NCBI GenBank assembly: GCA_015655075.1
Contig: JAATFT010000091.1
Coordinates: 1 to 64,000, forward strand
Reading direction: 5' to 3'
From: Clostridiales bacterium
Lineage (GTDB): Bacteria; Bacillota; Clostridia; Lachnospirales; Lachnospiraceae
Length of the DNA stretch: 64,000 nt
A program made the translations under genes and the position numbers. This document shows, in pieces, positions 43,774 to 52,102 of this stretch (positions are counted from its first letter, which is position 1; every line of letters begins with the position of its first letter). The notes under the pieces were generated by a model. The model did not search any database. It saw nothing but the letters and a program-made list of their open reading frames with translations, and had not been told where the DNA came from.

Positions 43774-44197
43774 AACACTTTGACCACACTTTCTTAATAT
43801 AACGTTTATAAAAAATAACAAGTAAAATATCATTTGCAGAATAAGAATATTGACTTAGATACTACATTATTTTTCTGTCTTTTATTACATCCAGAAATTA
43901 TTACACTTTTATCAGTCAATATATTACAAACCCCTTCAACTCACTTCTGTCTTACTGATTACTAAAAAACTTAATATATTGATTGCAAATAGACCCTGTA
44001 AGACATAGCATTTAATTTCTTTTAACTACCATCCTACAAGGTCAATTTGATGTAAAAAATAAGTCGCCATACATTCGGATAAAATCATGATGATTTTCTA
44101 TAAAAGCACCTTGAATTTACATTAATGCCCATATTTTGCAGTCGAACGGAATCATATTCAGGTATCAACCCCTCCAAATTTAATGGTAAAACTATAT

Positions 44198-44284
44198 GCA
44201 ACGTCAAAAGTATTTGCATTTTGACGTTGCATGCGCCGATTTTTTACATGCGAAGCATGATAATTTCCATACAAAATCGTGCGC
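44198..44284. repeat. Two adjacent stable hairpins
   Basis: Hairpin one: GCAACGTCAAAA (44198-44209) with TTTTGACGTTGC (44219-44230), a perfect 12-bp stem. Hairpin two: GCGCCGAT at 44233-44240 with ATCGTGCGC at 44276-44284 and an inner CATGC/GCATG pair. The flanks also carry partial repeats (CCAAATTTAATGG and CCAACATTAAATTCGG). It might be a small RNA or a terminator tandem; there is no clear promoter. Confidence 0.5.
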
Positions 44285-44400
44285 TAGTTGATATCCAACA
44301 TTAAATTCGGAATAATTTTTCTTGTGTAATGAAGTTGTGGCATAATTAATTATACCATTTTTGCGGATTTCTAGGAATCCGCATATTTGATTTTATACAA

Positions 44401-44457
44401 AAAAGTGAGCTGTCGTTCAACCATTCAATTAGTTTTGCAACAACTCCTCTCACTTTT
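44401..44457 (-). terminator. Probable terminator of the gene at 44487
   Basis: On the minus strand AAAAGTGAG (44457-44449) pairs with CTCACTTTTTT (44409-44399) with a loop of about 39 nt, giving a stem followed by T residues. It lies 30 bp past the stop codon. Confidence 0.45.
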
Positions 44458-44486
44458 GGAAACTTTGCGATAAGTGCCGGTTATAA

Positions 44487-45005
44487 TCAGTCGGATGATG
44501 CGCCGTCCACCTTCCATTGACCGTTTTCTTGAATCAGCATAATGTTTCCTTTAAAAGTAAATGTTTTGGAAGCATCCTTTTCAGTTTGGGCCTGTATGGT
44601 AAAAGTATAGCGTTTGCTTCCCTCAGATGCATCTTTCGGTTCCAGTTTAATAGAGGAAACCTTGAGAGCAGAGTTTTCTTCATGGACAATATTTGCCGCT
44701 CTGGAAGGGATACGGTTATCAATAAATATTTTATAACCGTTTTCAGTTAATTGTTCCCCATACAACGTGCGAAGATAATCTAAAAGTATTGTACTGTCTT
44801 TTGAACTCTGTGTAAGAACGTCGGACAGTTTTTCATAATCTTGCAGTGTTGCACCATAAGTTTTTGTAAGCACTGCCTTCGCCACCGTTTCTTGCGTGTC
44901 TGCACTGCCTTTTCCGGCAAATATAATTATAGCTGCTGCTATGGATGCAACAATTATGAATGCCACTGTAATGATCAGCTCACGAGAAATATTTATATTT
45001 TTCAT
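44487..45005 (-). CDS. Membrane-anchored protein of unknown function
   Basis: This 172-residue protein has an N-terminal membrane segment (about 11-31, ITVAFIIVASIAAAIIIFAG) and an extracytoplasmic domain of about 140 residues. The helical first half (AVLTKTYGATLQDYEKLSDVLTQ) and the strands (YTFTIQAQTEKDASKTFTFKGNIMLIQENGQWKVDG) resemble NTF2-like stress or lumazine-binding-like folds, but I cannot name a family. No Cys is present. AAGGAG lies 14 nt upstream of the ATG, a wide spacing. Monocistronic. Confidence 0.65.
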   Translation of the reverse strand: MKNINISRELIITVAFIIVASIAAAIIIFAGKGSADTQETVAKAVLTKTYGATLQDYEKLSDVLTQSSKDSTILLDYLRTLYGEQLTENGYKIFIDNRIPSRAANIVHEENSALKVSSIKLEPKDASEGSKRYTFTIQAQTEKDASKTFTFKGNIMLIQENGQWKVDGASSD

Positions 45006-45600
45006 GTGATTTTAATTACTCCTTAGTATTGATAATAACGAAATGTACAGCCATAAATTGAATCGGATGATTCATAATTTTACAGGGAATTCTGGACTTT
45101 TATTTTTCTCAACTATCAAAGATAGGAATATATGGGACATATTATAACTTAGAAATACGCATGTGTAAATACTTCTTCTGATTCTTAAGTAATTTGTAAT
45201 ACTTTTTCAAACGATTACATCCATAGTCATACAAGTAAAGAAAAAAAGGAAGCTAATAAGTGATATGTTCCCTGTCAAGTAGACAGGAAAGAAATAAAAA
45301 TCATACGGGTGAAAGTCTCGAATATGGAAGAAATGGGGAGAGCTTCATTTAGCCAATTTGTTTGTCTTTATTCCTGTTACCATGAGGACAGTATAGTATA
45401 AAAAATGGAAAAGGTCGAGAAAAAAGCGATCATATGATTACAGCAAAAAATAATTATTTTGAGGAAAGTATATTACGACATTTGTCAACTATAGATGGCC
45501 ATGAAAGTGGGAGTATTTCGATTCTATTTCGTCGCATTATATTTACTTATTCACTATCTCCCTGTCTTACTATTAAATCAACCAGATTTTAGTTGTTCCA
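45006..45600. other. Intergenic gap with possible group II intron remnant
   Basis: No gene was seen in this gap upstream of the cit promoter. At about 45258-45450, the series GTCAAGTAGACAGG, then CGGGTGAAAGTCTCGAATATGG and AAAAGGTCGAGAAAAAAGCGATC, is reminiscent of the 5' domains of bacterial group II introns (the GGTGAAAGTC element in particular). No reverse transcriptase gene or domain V was found, so if real it is a truncated relic. Confidence 0.3.
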
Positions 45601-45672
45601 TACCTCAATAAACCTTAATAAATTTTAAGGTACTTTATAGGGTATCTTAAGGTTATCAAATTACAATATAAT
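45601..45672 (+). promoter_or_regulatory. citX promoter with 11-bp tandem repeats
   Basis: Three units of 11 bp lie head to tail: TTTTAAGGTAC (45623-45633), TTTATAGGGTA (45634-45644), TCTTAAGGTTA (45645-45655). The GG steps are exactly 11 bp apart. Upstream, ACCTCAATAAACCTTAAT (45602-45619) carries the inverse core. TATAAT at 45667-45672 is a perfect -10 but the -35 position (ATCTTA) is poor, and the repeats overlap it. This is the layout of an activator-dependent promoter for an OmpR/PhoB-type regulator, such as the gene at 48576. Confidence 0.6.
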
Positions 45673-45686
45673 TAATACGAGGTTGT

Positions 45687-45723
45687 ACGCAATAGTTCGT
45701 TAAACGAACTATTAAGCTTGCGT
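45687..45723 (+). promoter_or_regulatory. Hairpin before citX ribosome binding site
   Basis: ACGCAA pairs with TTGCGT and TAGTTCG with CGAACTA in one nested stem ending just before GGAATGGAGG and the citX start. The hairpin before citG (46383-46420) has the same inner stem but TGCGCAA/TTGCGCA outside, so both arms changed together. Confidence 0.65.
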
Positions 45724-45738
45724 GGAATGGAGGTTAAA

Positions 45739-46293
45739 ATGGAGGAAGCAGTTCATTATGTAACAGTACCGGAAATATTAGAGGCCAGGGATAAAATAGC
45801 TTTATGGCAGGAAAAATTACGTCGGGAGTATTCTGGATGCTCTATCGTTATATTTACTATGAACATTCCAGGGCCGGAAAAAACAGGCCGGATTATACAT
45901 ATTGCATTTATGGAAGGGTATAAAGCTATAGAAAATATATTTAAGCAAAAAAATATTTCTGTGGCTTTTTCACTTATTCAGGAGGAATATACAGGGTATG
46001 CGGCTTTCTTTGCTATAAAAGAAGAGGCCGGTATCATCAAAAAATATATGGTTGATTTGGAAATAAGTCATGATTTAGGCAGATTATTTGATATAGACGT
46101 TTTAGATAAAGAGGGAAAAGCGGTATCCCGGGAAGATTTTGGATATCGTTCCAGAAGATGTCTTTTGTGCGGCAATGATGCAAAGATATGCGGAAGAAGC
46201 CGGGCGCATGGTTTGGCAGAGCTTAAAAAAAAGGTTAATACGACTATAATAAATTATTTAAATAAAGTGTGTGTATCTGTTAGGAGTGATTAG
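45739..46293 (+). CDS. citX: CitX: citrate lyase holo-ACP synthase
   Basis: CitX transfers the phosphoribosyl-dephospho-CoA group onto the citrate lyase acyl carrier protein CitD. The 184-residue protein has the family's (V)PEILEARDKIALWQEKL start, the central GKIHIAFMEGYKAIE-like strand, GRLFDIDVLDKEGKAVSRED and the Cys/Arg-rich CLLCGNDAKICGRSRAHG tail. The ATG at 45739 has GGAGG 5 nt before it and a hairpin upstream; an earlier in-frame start is unlikely. It is the first gene of citX-citG-citC. Size is near the usual 170-190 residues. Confidence 0.9.
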   Translation: MEEAVHYVTVPEILEARDKIALWQEKLRREYSGCSIVIFTMNIPGPEKTGRIIHIAFMEGYKAIENIFKQKNISVAFSLIQEEYTGYAAFFAIKEEAGIIKKYMVDLEISHDLGRLFDIDVLDKEGKAVSREDFGYRSRRCLLCGNDAKICGRSRAHGLAELKKKVNTTIINYLNKVCVSVRSD

Positions 46294-46382
46294 GGCGTGT
46301 CTGAAAAAACAAAGTTTTTTCAACCGGAAGTTTTGTGCCTGCGCAACCAAAGTGTGCATGCGCACTTGGTACAAACTTCTTA
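46294..46382 (+). repeat. citX-citG intergenic palindrome
   Basis: The gap between the genes starts with GGGCGTGTCTGAAAAA, a copy of the left end of the 166-bp element at 20936. It then carries a long hairpin: GAAGTTTTGTGCC with GGTACAAACTTC, and inside it CCAAAGTG with CGCACTTGG. It looks like a degenerate palindromic element inside the cit operon. Confidence 0.6.
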
Positions 46383-46420
46383 TGCGCAATAGTTCGATTT
46401 ACGAACTATTAGCTTGCGCA
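46383..46420 (+). promoter_or_regulatory. Hairpin before citG ribosome binding site
   Basis: TGCGCAA/TTGCGCA and AATAGTTCG/CGAACTATT form a nested stem just before GAATGGAG and the citG start. It is homologous to the hairpin before citX, with compensatory differences in the outer stem. A half-copy (GCGAACTATTAA, 47341-47352) overlaps the end of citG just before citC. Confidence 0.65.
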
Positions 46421-46434
46421 GAATGGAGATTAAG

Positions 46435-47352
46435 ATGCAGCAAATAGAACAACTATACACTGGGTGTAAAAAAAAGAAAGAAAAATCCATAAAAATAATT
46501 GGAACAATAGCTGCGAGGGCATTATTAGAGGAAGTATTTACGGCTCCAAAGCCTGGATTAGTAGATCCAATCAGTTCCGGCGCTCATAAAGATATGGATA
46601 TAAATACATTTATCATAAGTACTCTGGCAATTGCTCCCTATTTTTTTGAAACGGCAGAAATGGGATATTATTGGGACAAAAAATTACCGGATTTATTCCG
46701 AGCAATACGTCTGTTAGGTATTAATGCGGAAAAAGCGATGTTTCATGCAACCAAAGGTGTTAATACACATAAGGGATTAATTTTTTTAATTGGTATTTTA
46801 ACTGCATCGGCTGGATATTGCCTGCGCCGTTATCATTGCTGTTGTCCGAATCAGCTATTCTCCACTAGTCAGAGGATGGTGCGTAGTGAACTTACAAAAG
46901 AACTAATCATGATAAATTCCTCCATACCTAAAACAAAGGGAGAAACTCTTTATCAAATGTATGGACATAAAGGAATTAGGGGCGAAGTTTTAAGCGGCTT
47001 TACTTCTATATCAAATATTTCTTTACCGTGTATGCAGGATGGTATAAAAAAAGGATATGACTGGAATCAAGTGAAGGTACAGACACTGATAGAACTTATG
47101 GCGCAAGTTGAAGATACAAATGTATTGGCCAGGCATAATAACAAAACACTTCAAAATGTTCAAAAGACTGCCGGATATGTAATAGAGATGGGAGGCGCAT
47201 ATACTTCAAAGGGATTTAAATATATTAATTTTTTAGATCAGGTATTTATTGAGAAAAATATTAGTTCCGGCGGATGTGCCGATTTATTGGCTGTAACTAT
47301 AATGGTTTACCATCTTTCATTAATAGATTTTATGAGCATTGCGAACTATTAA
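46435..47352 (+). CDS. citG: CitG: triphosphoribosyl-dephospho-CoA synthase
   Basis: CitG makes the CoA-derived precursor used by CitX. The 305-residue protein has AARALLEEVFTAPKPGLVDPISSGAHKDMDINTFI, the family's pattern of PxPGLVDxxxxGAHxDM, then FHATKGVNTHKGLIFLIGIL, and GIRGEVLSGF and QVEDTNVLARH in the second half. Its N-terminus has a short Lys-rich leader. ATG is fixed by GGAG 7 nt upstream. It follows the citX-citG palindrome and its last bases overlap the citC upstream hairpin half. Length is normal (about 290-310). Confidence 0.9.
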   Translation: MQQIEQLYTGCKKKKEKSIKIIGTIAARALLEEVFTAPKPGLVDPISSGAHKDMDINTFIISTLAIAPYFFETAEMGYYWDKKLPDLFRAIRLLGINAEKAMFHATKGVNTHKGLIFLIGILTASAGYCLRRYHCCCPNQLFSTSQRMVRSELTKELIMINSSIPKTKGETLYQMYGHKGIRGEVLSGFTSISNISLPCMQDGIKKGYDWNQVKVQTLIELMAQVEDTNVLARHNNKTLQNVQKTAGYVIEMGGAYTSKGFKYINFLDQVFIEKNISSGGCADLLAVTIMVYHLSLIDFMSIANY

Positions 47353-47377
47353 ACATAGGCAGGAATGGAGTGCAAAA

Positions 47378-48421
47378 ATGTTAGAAAATATAATTTTTCA
47401 AGAAGGATATCCTTTTTCAGGACGCAGATTAAGTAATATGAAAGAATTTCTAAAACAAATGGTGTTAGATTATGATGAGGGGATCGAATATAGCCTTTCT
47501 TTATTAAACGAGGAATATGAAATAATCGGATGCGGTTCATTGGAAGCAAATGTATTAAAATGCATTGCTATCTCTTCAAAGTATCAAGGGATGGGGTTAG
47601 CGGCAACTATCGTGTCAAATTTGGTGAAAGAGGCATACAACCAAGGAAGGTCTCATTTATTCCTGTTTACAAAACCAAATAACAGAGCCATGTTTGAAGA
47701 TTTAGGTTTTTATTCAATCTTAAAAACCGAAGATATTCTTTTTATGGAAAATAGCAAACAAGGTTTAAAAAATTATATAGAATTATTAAAAAAAGAATCG
47801 GATTCTAAAATGAAAGGAAAACCAAATAATAGAATCGGAGCCATTGTTGCCAACTGTAACCCATTTACAAACGGGCATAGATACCTAATTGAACAGGCGA
47901 CTAATCAGTGTGATTGGATCCATTTATTTATTCTTTCAGAAAATAAAAGCGCGTTTCCAACAGAAGTGCGGTATGAACTGGTAAGGCAGGCGATAAAAGA
48001 CATGGACAATGTAATTTTACATCAGACATCGGATTATCTGATTTCCTCCGCCACTTTCCCCACCTACTTTATAAAGGAAAAAAGCAAGGCGATAGAAGCA
48101 AATTGCAGATTAGATTTAGAGCTGTTTGCCAGGATAGCTCCTAAGTTGAGAATTACAGTTCGTTTTGTCGGAACTGAGCCATATTGCGAAGTAACATCTT
48201 CCTATAACAAGGCAATGAATAAAATATTGCCCGAATACGGAATAGAAGTAAAGGAAATATCAAGAAAAAAAGATATGGGGAAACCAATCAGCGCCTCACA
48301 GGTAAGAAAAATAATGCAAACTGGTAATTTAGATACTTTAAGAAAACTTGTTCCAGAAACTACATACCAATATATCGTATCGGAAGAAGGAAGAAAGTTG
48401 GTAAAAAGCTGGAAAAATTAG
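47378..48421 (+). CDS. citC: CitC: citrate lyase ligase
   Basis: CitC acetylates the prosthetic thiol group of CitD with acetate and ATP, activating citrate lyase. The 347-residue protein has an N-terminal GNAT-like domain (about 1-130; SSKYQGMGLAATIVSNLVKEAYNQG) and a nucleotidyltransferase domain with the ATP-binding IVANCNPFTNGHRYLIEQA (the HxGH-type motif is NGH here) and, later, KPISASQVRKIM, the ISxSxxR-like motif. The ATG at 47378 has GGAG 8 nt upstream. It is followed by a palindrome and the divergent regulator. Confidence 0.92.
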   Translation: MLENIIFQEGYPFSGRRLSNMKEFLKQMVLDYDEGIEYSLSLLNEEYEIIGCGSLEANVLKCIAISSKYQGMGLAATIVSNLVKEAYNQGRSHLFLFTKPNNRAMFEDLGFYSILKTEDILFMENSKQGLKNYIELLKKESDSKMKGKPNNRIGAIVANCNPFTNGHRYLIEQATNQCDWIHLFILSENKSAFPTEVRYELVRQAIKDMDNVILHQTSDYLISSATFPTYFIKEKSKAIEANCRLDLELFARIAPKLRITVRFVGTEPYCEVTSSYNKAMNKILPEYGIEVKEISRKKDMGKPISASQVRKIMQTGNLDTLRKLVPETTYQYIVSEEGRKLVKSWKN

Positions 48422-48434
48422 TTTGTCATAAATG

Positions 48435-48551
48435 GGTTGCAAAATTTTAAAAATTTATTGCTTAAGGCAGGATCTATGTTGTATTTTCCATAAATTTCGG
48501 GAATATACCAAATTTCAGCCTCAAGTTAGGTAAACTAAAAATTTTGCAACC
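48435..48551. repeat. Palindromic element between citC and the regulator gene
   Basis: GGTTGCAAAATTTT (48435-48448) and AAAATTTTGCAACC (48538-48551) are perfect inverted 14-bp ends; TTGCTTAAGGC and GCCTCAAGTTA pair next. Total 117 bp between convergent genes. It may act as a two-way terminator or be a small MITE. Confidence 0.65.
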
Positions 48552-48575
48552 GCATCATAAAGAAATAATTTACGA

Positions 48576-49262
48576 TTATTGAGGTGTAAACTGGTACCCA
48601 ATACCTCGAATTGTCTTTATATAAACGGGATTTTGAGGATCATCTTCAATTTTGTTGCGTAAGTGATTAATATATACCATAATGGAGTTTTCGTCAACAA
48701 AGGCATTTCTCCAGACATGTTCGTAGATGATGTCTTTGGTAAACACTTGATTCGGCCGTTCCATAAAAAGGTGAATTAAACTATTTTCCTTGGAAGATAG
48801 AATGATTTCTTCATTATCTTTATAAAACCGAAAGGTTAAGGTATCATATCTAAAGCGACCATGCTGTAATATTTGCTTGGAAGTAGTTTCATCCTTTTTG
48901 TTGCGACGAATTAGGGCTTTTACCTTTGCACCTAGGAGTACCGGGTTAAAAGGTTTTGTAATGTAATCATCTGCTCCTAGAGATAGCACATAGAGCACAT
49001 CATAATCTTCATTACGGCCGCTAACAATAATAATAGGTGTGTTGATTCCTTTTTCACGGATTTTTTCAACCACTTCAAATCCATCCATTCCGTTCATCAT
49101 AATGTCCAAAAGAATTAGATCATATGTATTAGTTTTTAACATCTGAATGGCCATATTGCCATCATTAGCGATTGAAGATTGAAGGTTATTGCTCGTCATC
49201 ACTTTTTGTAAAAGTTTACATATTGAATTATCATCATCAACAATCAGCACTTTATTAGACAT
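48576..49262 (-). CDS. OmpR/PhoB family response regulator of the cit locus
   Basis: The 228-residue regulator has a receiver domain (VLIVDDDNS; phosphoacceptor in LILLDIMMNGMDG, Asp about 51; Lys in YITKPFNP) and a C-terminal winged helix (SSKENSLIHLFMERPNQVFTKDIIYEHVW and VYINHLRNKI and IKTIRGIGYQF). It is encoded between citC and a divergent sensor kinase. In E. coli and Klebsiella the cit regulator CitB belongs to a different (CitB/DcuR) family, so an OmpR-type regulator here is unusual. Its likely targets are the 11-bp repeats at 45623-45655. Confidence 0.92.
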   Translation of the reverse strand: MSNKVLIVDDDNSICKLLQKVMTSNNLQSSIANDGNMAIQMLKTNTYDLILLDIMMNGMDGFEVVEKIREKGINTPIIIVSGRNEDYDVLYVLSLGADDYITKPFNPVLLGAKVKALIRRNKKDETTSKQILQHGRFRYDTLTFRFYKDNEEIILSSKENSLIHLFMERPNQVFTKDIIYEHVWRNAFVDENSIMVYINHLRNKIEDDPQNPVYIKTIRGIGYQFTPQ

Positions 49263-49468
49263 AATTTCCTCTCTAATCTAATCTTATTATTGGTTGATTG
49301 TGTAAACAGTACAAACAACTACTAATAAAAAATATTATATCAATATGCACGGCGCAAAAACGCCGCCTTTTATCAGAAGATAAAAGCATCTTCTGATAAC
49401 TATTATTATACCAAATTAAATAATTAAGTCAATTAAAAATATATTTCAAATAAATAGGAGGATTATTA

Positions 49469-51667
49469 TTGAAATTAAATTTTATCAAGATCAAGATTCA
49501 TAAAAAAAATATAATAATATGGATTATTATATTAGGACTGTTTTTGAGTGGAATGATATTCTTAACACAGGCAATATGGAATGAATATAGAAATACAATA
49601 ATAAGTCAGCAGGAGGAGCAGATGCTTCTGATATCCAGATCCGTGGCCAGTAATATGACAAGTATGATGGAAAATTACGTACTGGATTTAAATATAATAG
49701 CAGATTTAAGCCTGTTTGATAATAAAGAATATACAAAAGCAGAAAGATTGGAATTAATTAAAGATATAATATATCAATATATTAAGGATGAAAACCAGTA
49801 TGTCTCAAATATAAAATTAATTAATGAAGAGGGAGAAGCATTACTGCAAGTAGAACCACAAAATTTTAAAAAAGTTTTATATACTACGGATTATTCTGAT
49901 GAAGTGGTTTTAGATATCCGTCAGGGGTATGATAAATTAATATATATGGTATTAAGCCGCAAGACTATCAGAGGATATACTTTGGAACTGGTTATAGATT
50001 TAAAAGCTTATTATAAATCAATGATTTCTTCCATCAAGCTTGGAACAAACGGATATATTATGGTAAAAACAATGGATGGGATTATTATTATGCATCCGTC
50101 CGATGGTCAATTGGGATTAGAGGTGATTGAAGGAAGGGAAGAAAAGTATCCCGGTTTAGATTTAGCAGAGTTAGAAAAGATGATTGAAAAACAAAAACTA
50201 GGACAAGAGGGAATTGCAGTTTATCACTCTTATTGGTGGACAGAAAAAGAACTCCCCTATGTAAAAAAGATAAATGCATATTCTCCCGCTAAGTTTGGAA
50301 ATACGTTTTTTATCATAGGCGCCGTTATTGATTTTGATGATATTTATGTGCCGGTGGCAGAGGGGATATTAAAAATTATCATTATGCTGGTACTCATATT
50401 TATTGGAATTATGGTGCTTATTATAGTGATAATGCGTATCCTAAAAGATAAAGAAACCGTCTTACGTGAAATTGTATATTTGAGGGAGCTAAATGCAACT
50501 CTTGAGGAGATGCACCGTAGTGAAGAAAAAATAGCTCATCAGCAAAGGCTTCAGATTATGGGGACAATGACAGGAGGTATTGCTCACGAATTTAATAATT
50601 TATTGACGCCAATTATGGGATATGCAGGATTAATGCTTGAAGATTTTCCAAAGAATAACGCTCATTTTGAGGATGTCAAGGAAATCTATGAAGCTGCTGA
50701 AAAGGCAAAGGATATTATCAACCAGATATCTTCTTTAAGCCGTAAGAATATGGAAACTACTTTTAAATTTATTCAGGCGAAAAAAATGATAGAACGTTCT
50801 ATGAAGATGGTAAGTTCTATATGTCCACCCAATGTTCAGCTAAAGATAAAGATTAACTTCGATCAGGACGGTTTTTTAGGAAATGAAACTCAGATGAACC
50901 AGGTTATGTTAAACCTCTGTGTGAATGCTTTTTATGCTATAGGACATGAAAACGGAGTACTAAGTGTAGAAGGAAATATTGTGAATTTAGAACAGATAAA
51001 AAATAGACATCCAAGTAAAAATATTGAACTTGGTAATCAAAATTATATTCAAATTATAGTGAAAGACACAGGTTGTGGTATGGATGAAGCTACAATAAGA
51101 GAGATCTTTAATCCGTTTTTCACAACAAAGCAGCAAGGGCAAGGTACCGGACTTGGTTTATCCTTGGTAGAAAATTTTATAATAGGGCATCAGGGATTCA
51201 TTACGGCGGAAAGTGAGCTTTTAAAAGGAAGCACCTTTTTTTGGTATTTACCAGTAAGTGAACCTATCGATGAAACAAAGGAATATACAGAGGAAACTTA
51301 TAATCTGCCAAACATTAAGATTATGATTTTGGATGATAATCCTAAGGTACTTAATATGCTGCAAAAAGGTTTAGAAAAGCTTGGAATTGATTTTGTATTA
51401 TTTCAGAACATCCAGGGAGCCATCGATGAGTTAAGTAAAAATAAATATAATGTTTTAATACTGGACGACTCATTGCCCGGAATGAGTGGTCTTACCGTTG
51501 CGTCGTTTGCTAAAAATCATCAGCCGAATTTGAAAATTATTTTACTTATAGTTGAATTAAGAAAAGAAATTATTGAAGCAAAGAATAAACAAATTATTGA
51601 TTCTTATATGGAAAAACCAATTATATGCCATTCTTTGCTACAGCAGATAAGGGAATTATTGAGGTAG
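49469..51667 (+). CDS. Hybrid sensor kinase, Cache domain plus receiver
   Basis: The 732-residue kinase starts with a TTG, with GGAGG 7 nt before it. It has a membrane helix (about 15-37), an extracytoplasmic dCache-like sensor (about 40-300), a second helix (about 302-325), a HisKA with HEFNNLLTPIMGYAGL (His about 373), an HATPase_c (VMLNLCVNAFYAI, DTGCGMDE and GQGTGLGLSLVENF) and a C-terminal receiver domain (IMILDDNPKV, VLILDDSLPGMSG, EKPI). The receiver keeps the acidic residues, the Asp and Lys needed for phosphorelay. No PAS citrate sensor is present, unlike CitA. Divergent from the response regulator. Confidence 0.92.
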   Translation: MKLNFIKIKIHKKNIIIWIIILGLFLSGMIFLTQAIWNEYRNTIISQQEEQMLLISRSVASNMTSMMENYVLDLNIIADLSLFDNKEYTKAERLELIKDIIYQYIKDENQYVSNIKLINEEGEALLQVEPQNFKKVLYTTDYSDEVVLDIRQGYDKLIYMVLSRKTIRGYTLELVIDLKAYYKSMISSIKLGTNGYIMVKTMDGIIIMHPSDGQLGLEVIEGREEKYPGLDLAELEKMIEKQKLGQEGIAVYHSYWWTEKELPYVKKINAYSPAKFGNTFFIIGAVIDFDDIYVPVAEGILKIIIMLVLIFIGIMVLIIVIMRILKDKETVLREIVYLRELNATLEEMHRSEEKIAHQQRLQIMGTMTGGIAHEFNNLLTPIMGYAGLMLEDFPKNNAHFEDVKEIYEAAEKAKDIINQISSLSRKNMETTFKFIQAKKMIERSMKMVSSICPPNVQLKIKINFDQDGFLGNETQMNQVMLNLCVNAFYAIGHENGVLSVEGNIVNLEQIKNRHPSKNIELGNQNYIQIIVKDTGCGMDEATIREIFNPFFTTKQQGQGTGLGLSLVENFIIGHQGFITAESELLKGSTFFWYLPVSEPIDETKEYTEETYNLPNIKIMILDDNPKVLNMLQKGLEKLGIDFVLFQNIQGAIDELSKNKYNVLILDDSLPGMSGLTVASFAKNHQPNLKIILLIVELRKEIIEAKNKQIIDSYMEKPIICHSLLQQIRELLR

Positions 51668-51684
51668 TTTTTTCGTTATTTTTT

Positions 51685-51705
51685 AACCTTAATATATTTT
51701 AATAT
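51685..51705. promoter_or_regulatory. AACCTTAATA motif upstream of citD
   Basis: AACCTTAATATATTTTAAT here matches AACCTTAATAAATTTTAAG at the citX promoter (45611-45629). It lies 104 bp before the citD start and may be a weaker regulator site. Confidence 0.4.
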
Positions 51706-51735
51706 AAATCTGAATAATTTTTAAGATAGAAAAAG

Positions 51736-51756
51736 GGAACCTTAAGGTTCCTTTTT
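51736..51756 (+). terminator. Terminator of the hybrid kinase gene
   Basis: GGAACC TTAA GGTTCC is a perfect palindrome followed by TTTTTT, 68 bp after the kinase stop. Its stem also contains AACCTT/AAGGTT, the motif found at the cit promoter. Confidence 0.8.
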
Positions 51757-51808
51757 TATAATAAGAATAAGCAAATATTTATCTTTATAGCAAAAAAAGG
51801 AGGTATAT

Positions 51809-52102
51809 ATGGAAATCAAACACATAGGCACGGCAGGAACTATGGGTTCCAGTGATATTCTGGTTACCATAGAAAAGATCAGCAATGGAATAGACATCAG
51901 CCTAAATAGTTCCGTAGAAAAGCAGTTTGGTAATCAGATTCGCAGTGTTATAGCAGAATGTATTAAAAATTCGGGTATTGAAAATGCAAAGGTAACAGCT
52001 GTGGATAAAGGTGCGTTAGATTGTGTTATCCGTGCAAGAGTAGAGACGGCCGTTTATCGAGCCTGCGATTCACAGGATTATGTATGGAGAGGGATAAAAT
52101 AA
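51809..52102 (+). CDS. citD: CitD: citrate lyase acyl carrier protein
   Basis: This 97-residue gamma subunit of citrate lyase carries the acetyl thioester on its prosthetic group. Its start MEIKHIGTAGTMGSSDI contains Ser14, the attachment site in the Klebsiella protein. Later VEKQFGNQIRSVIAEC and ALDCVIRARVETAVYRA are also family-typical. AGGAGG lies 7 nt before the ATG. The stop codon overlaps the citE start (TAATG). Confidence 0.95.
   Translation: MEIKHIGTAGTMGSSDILVTIEKISNGIDISLNSSVEKQFGNQIRSVIAECIKNSGIENAKVTAVDKGALDCVIRARVETAVYRACDSQDYVWRGIK

Larger units (their letters stand above)
43774..44486. other. Intergenic gap with strong hairpins
   Basis: No credible gene was found in this 713-bp stretch. 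It contains the adjacent hairpins at 44198-44284, the short hairpin TGCGGATT/AATCCGCA at 44362-44383 and an inverted repeat AAAAGTGAG/CTCACTTTT at 44401-44457 (probably ending the gene at 44487). The left half is AT-rich and featureless. Confidence 0.5.

Noticed and set aside
44401-44457. Small transposable element
   Set aside because: The inverted repeat is short and directly follows the gene at 44487; a terminator is the simpler reading.
52021-52101. Upstream extension of citE into citD
   Set aside because: The ATG at 52102 has its own ribosome binding site and gives the conserved CitE N-terminus.
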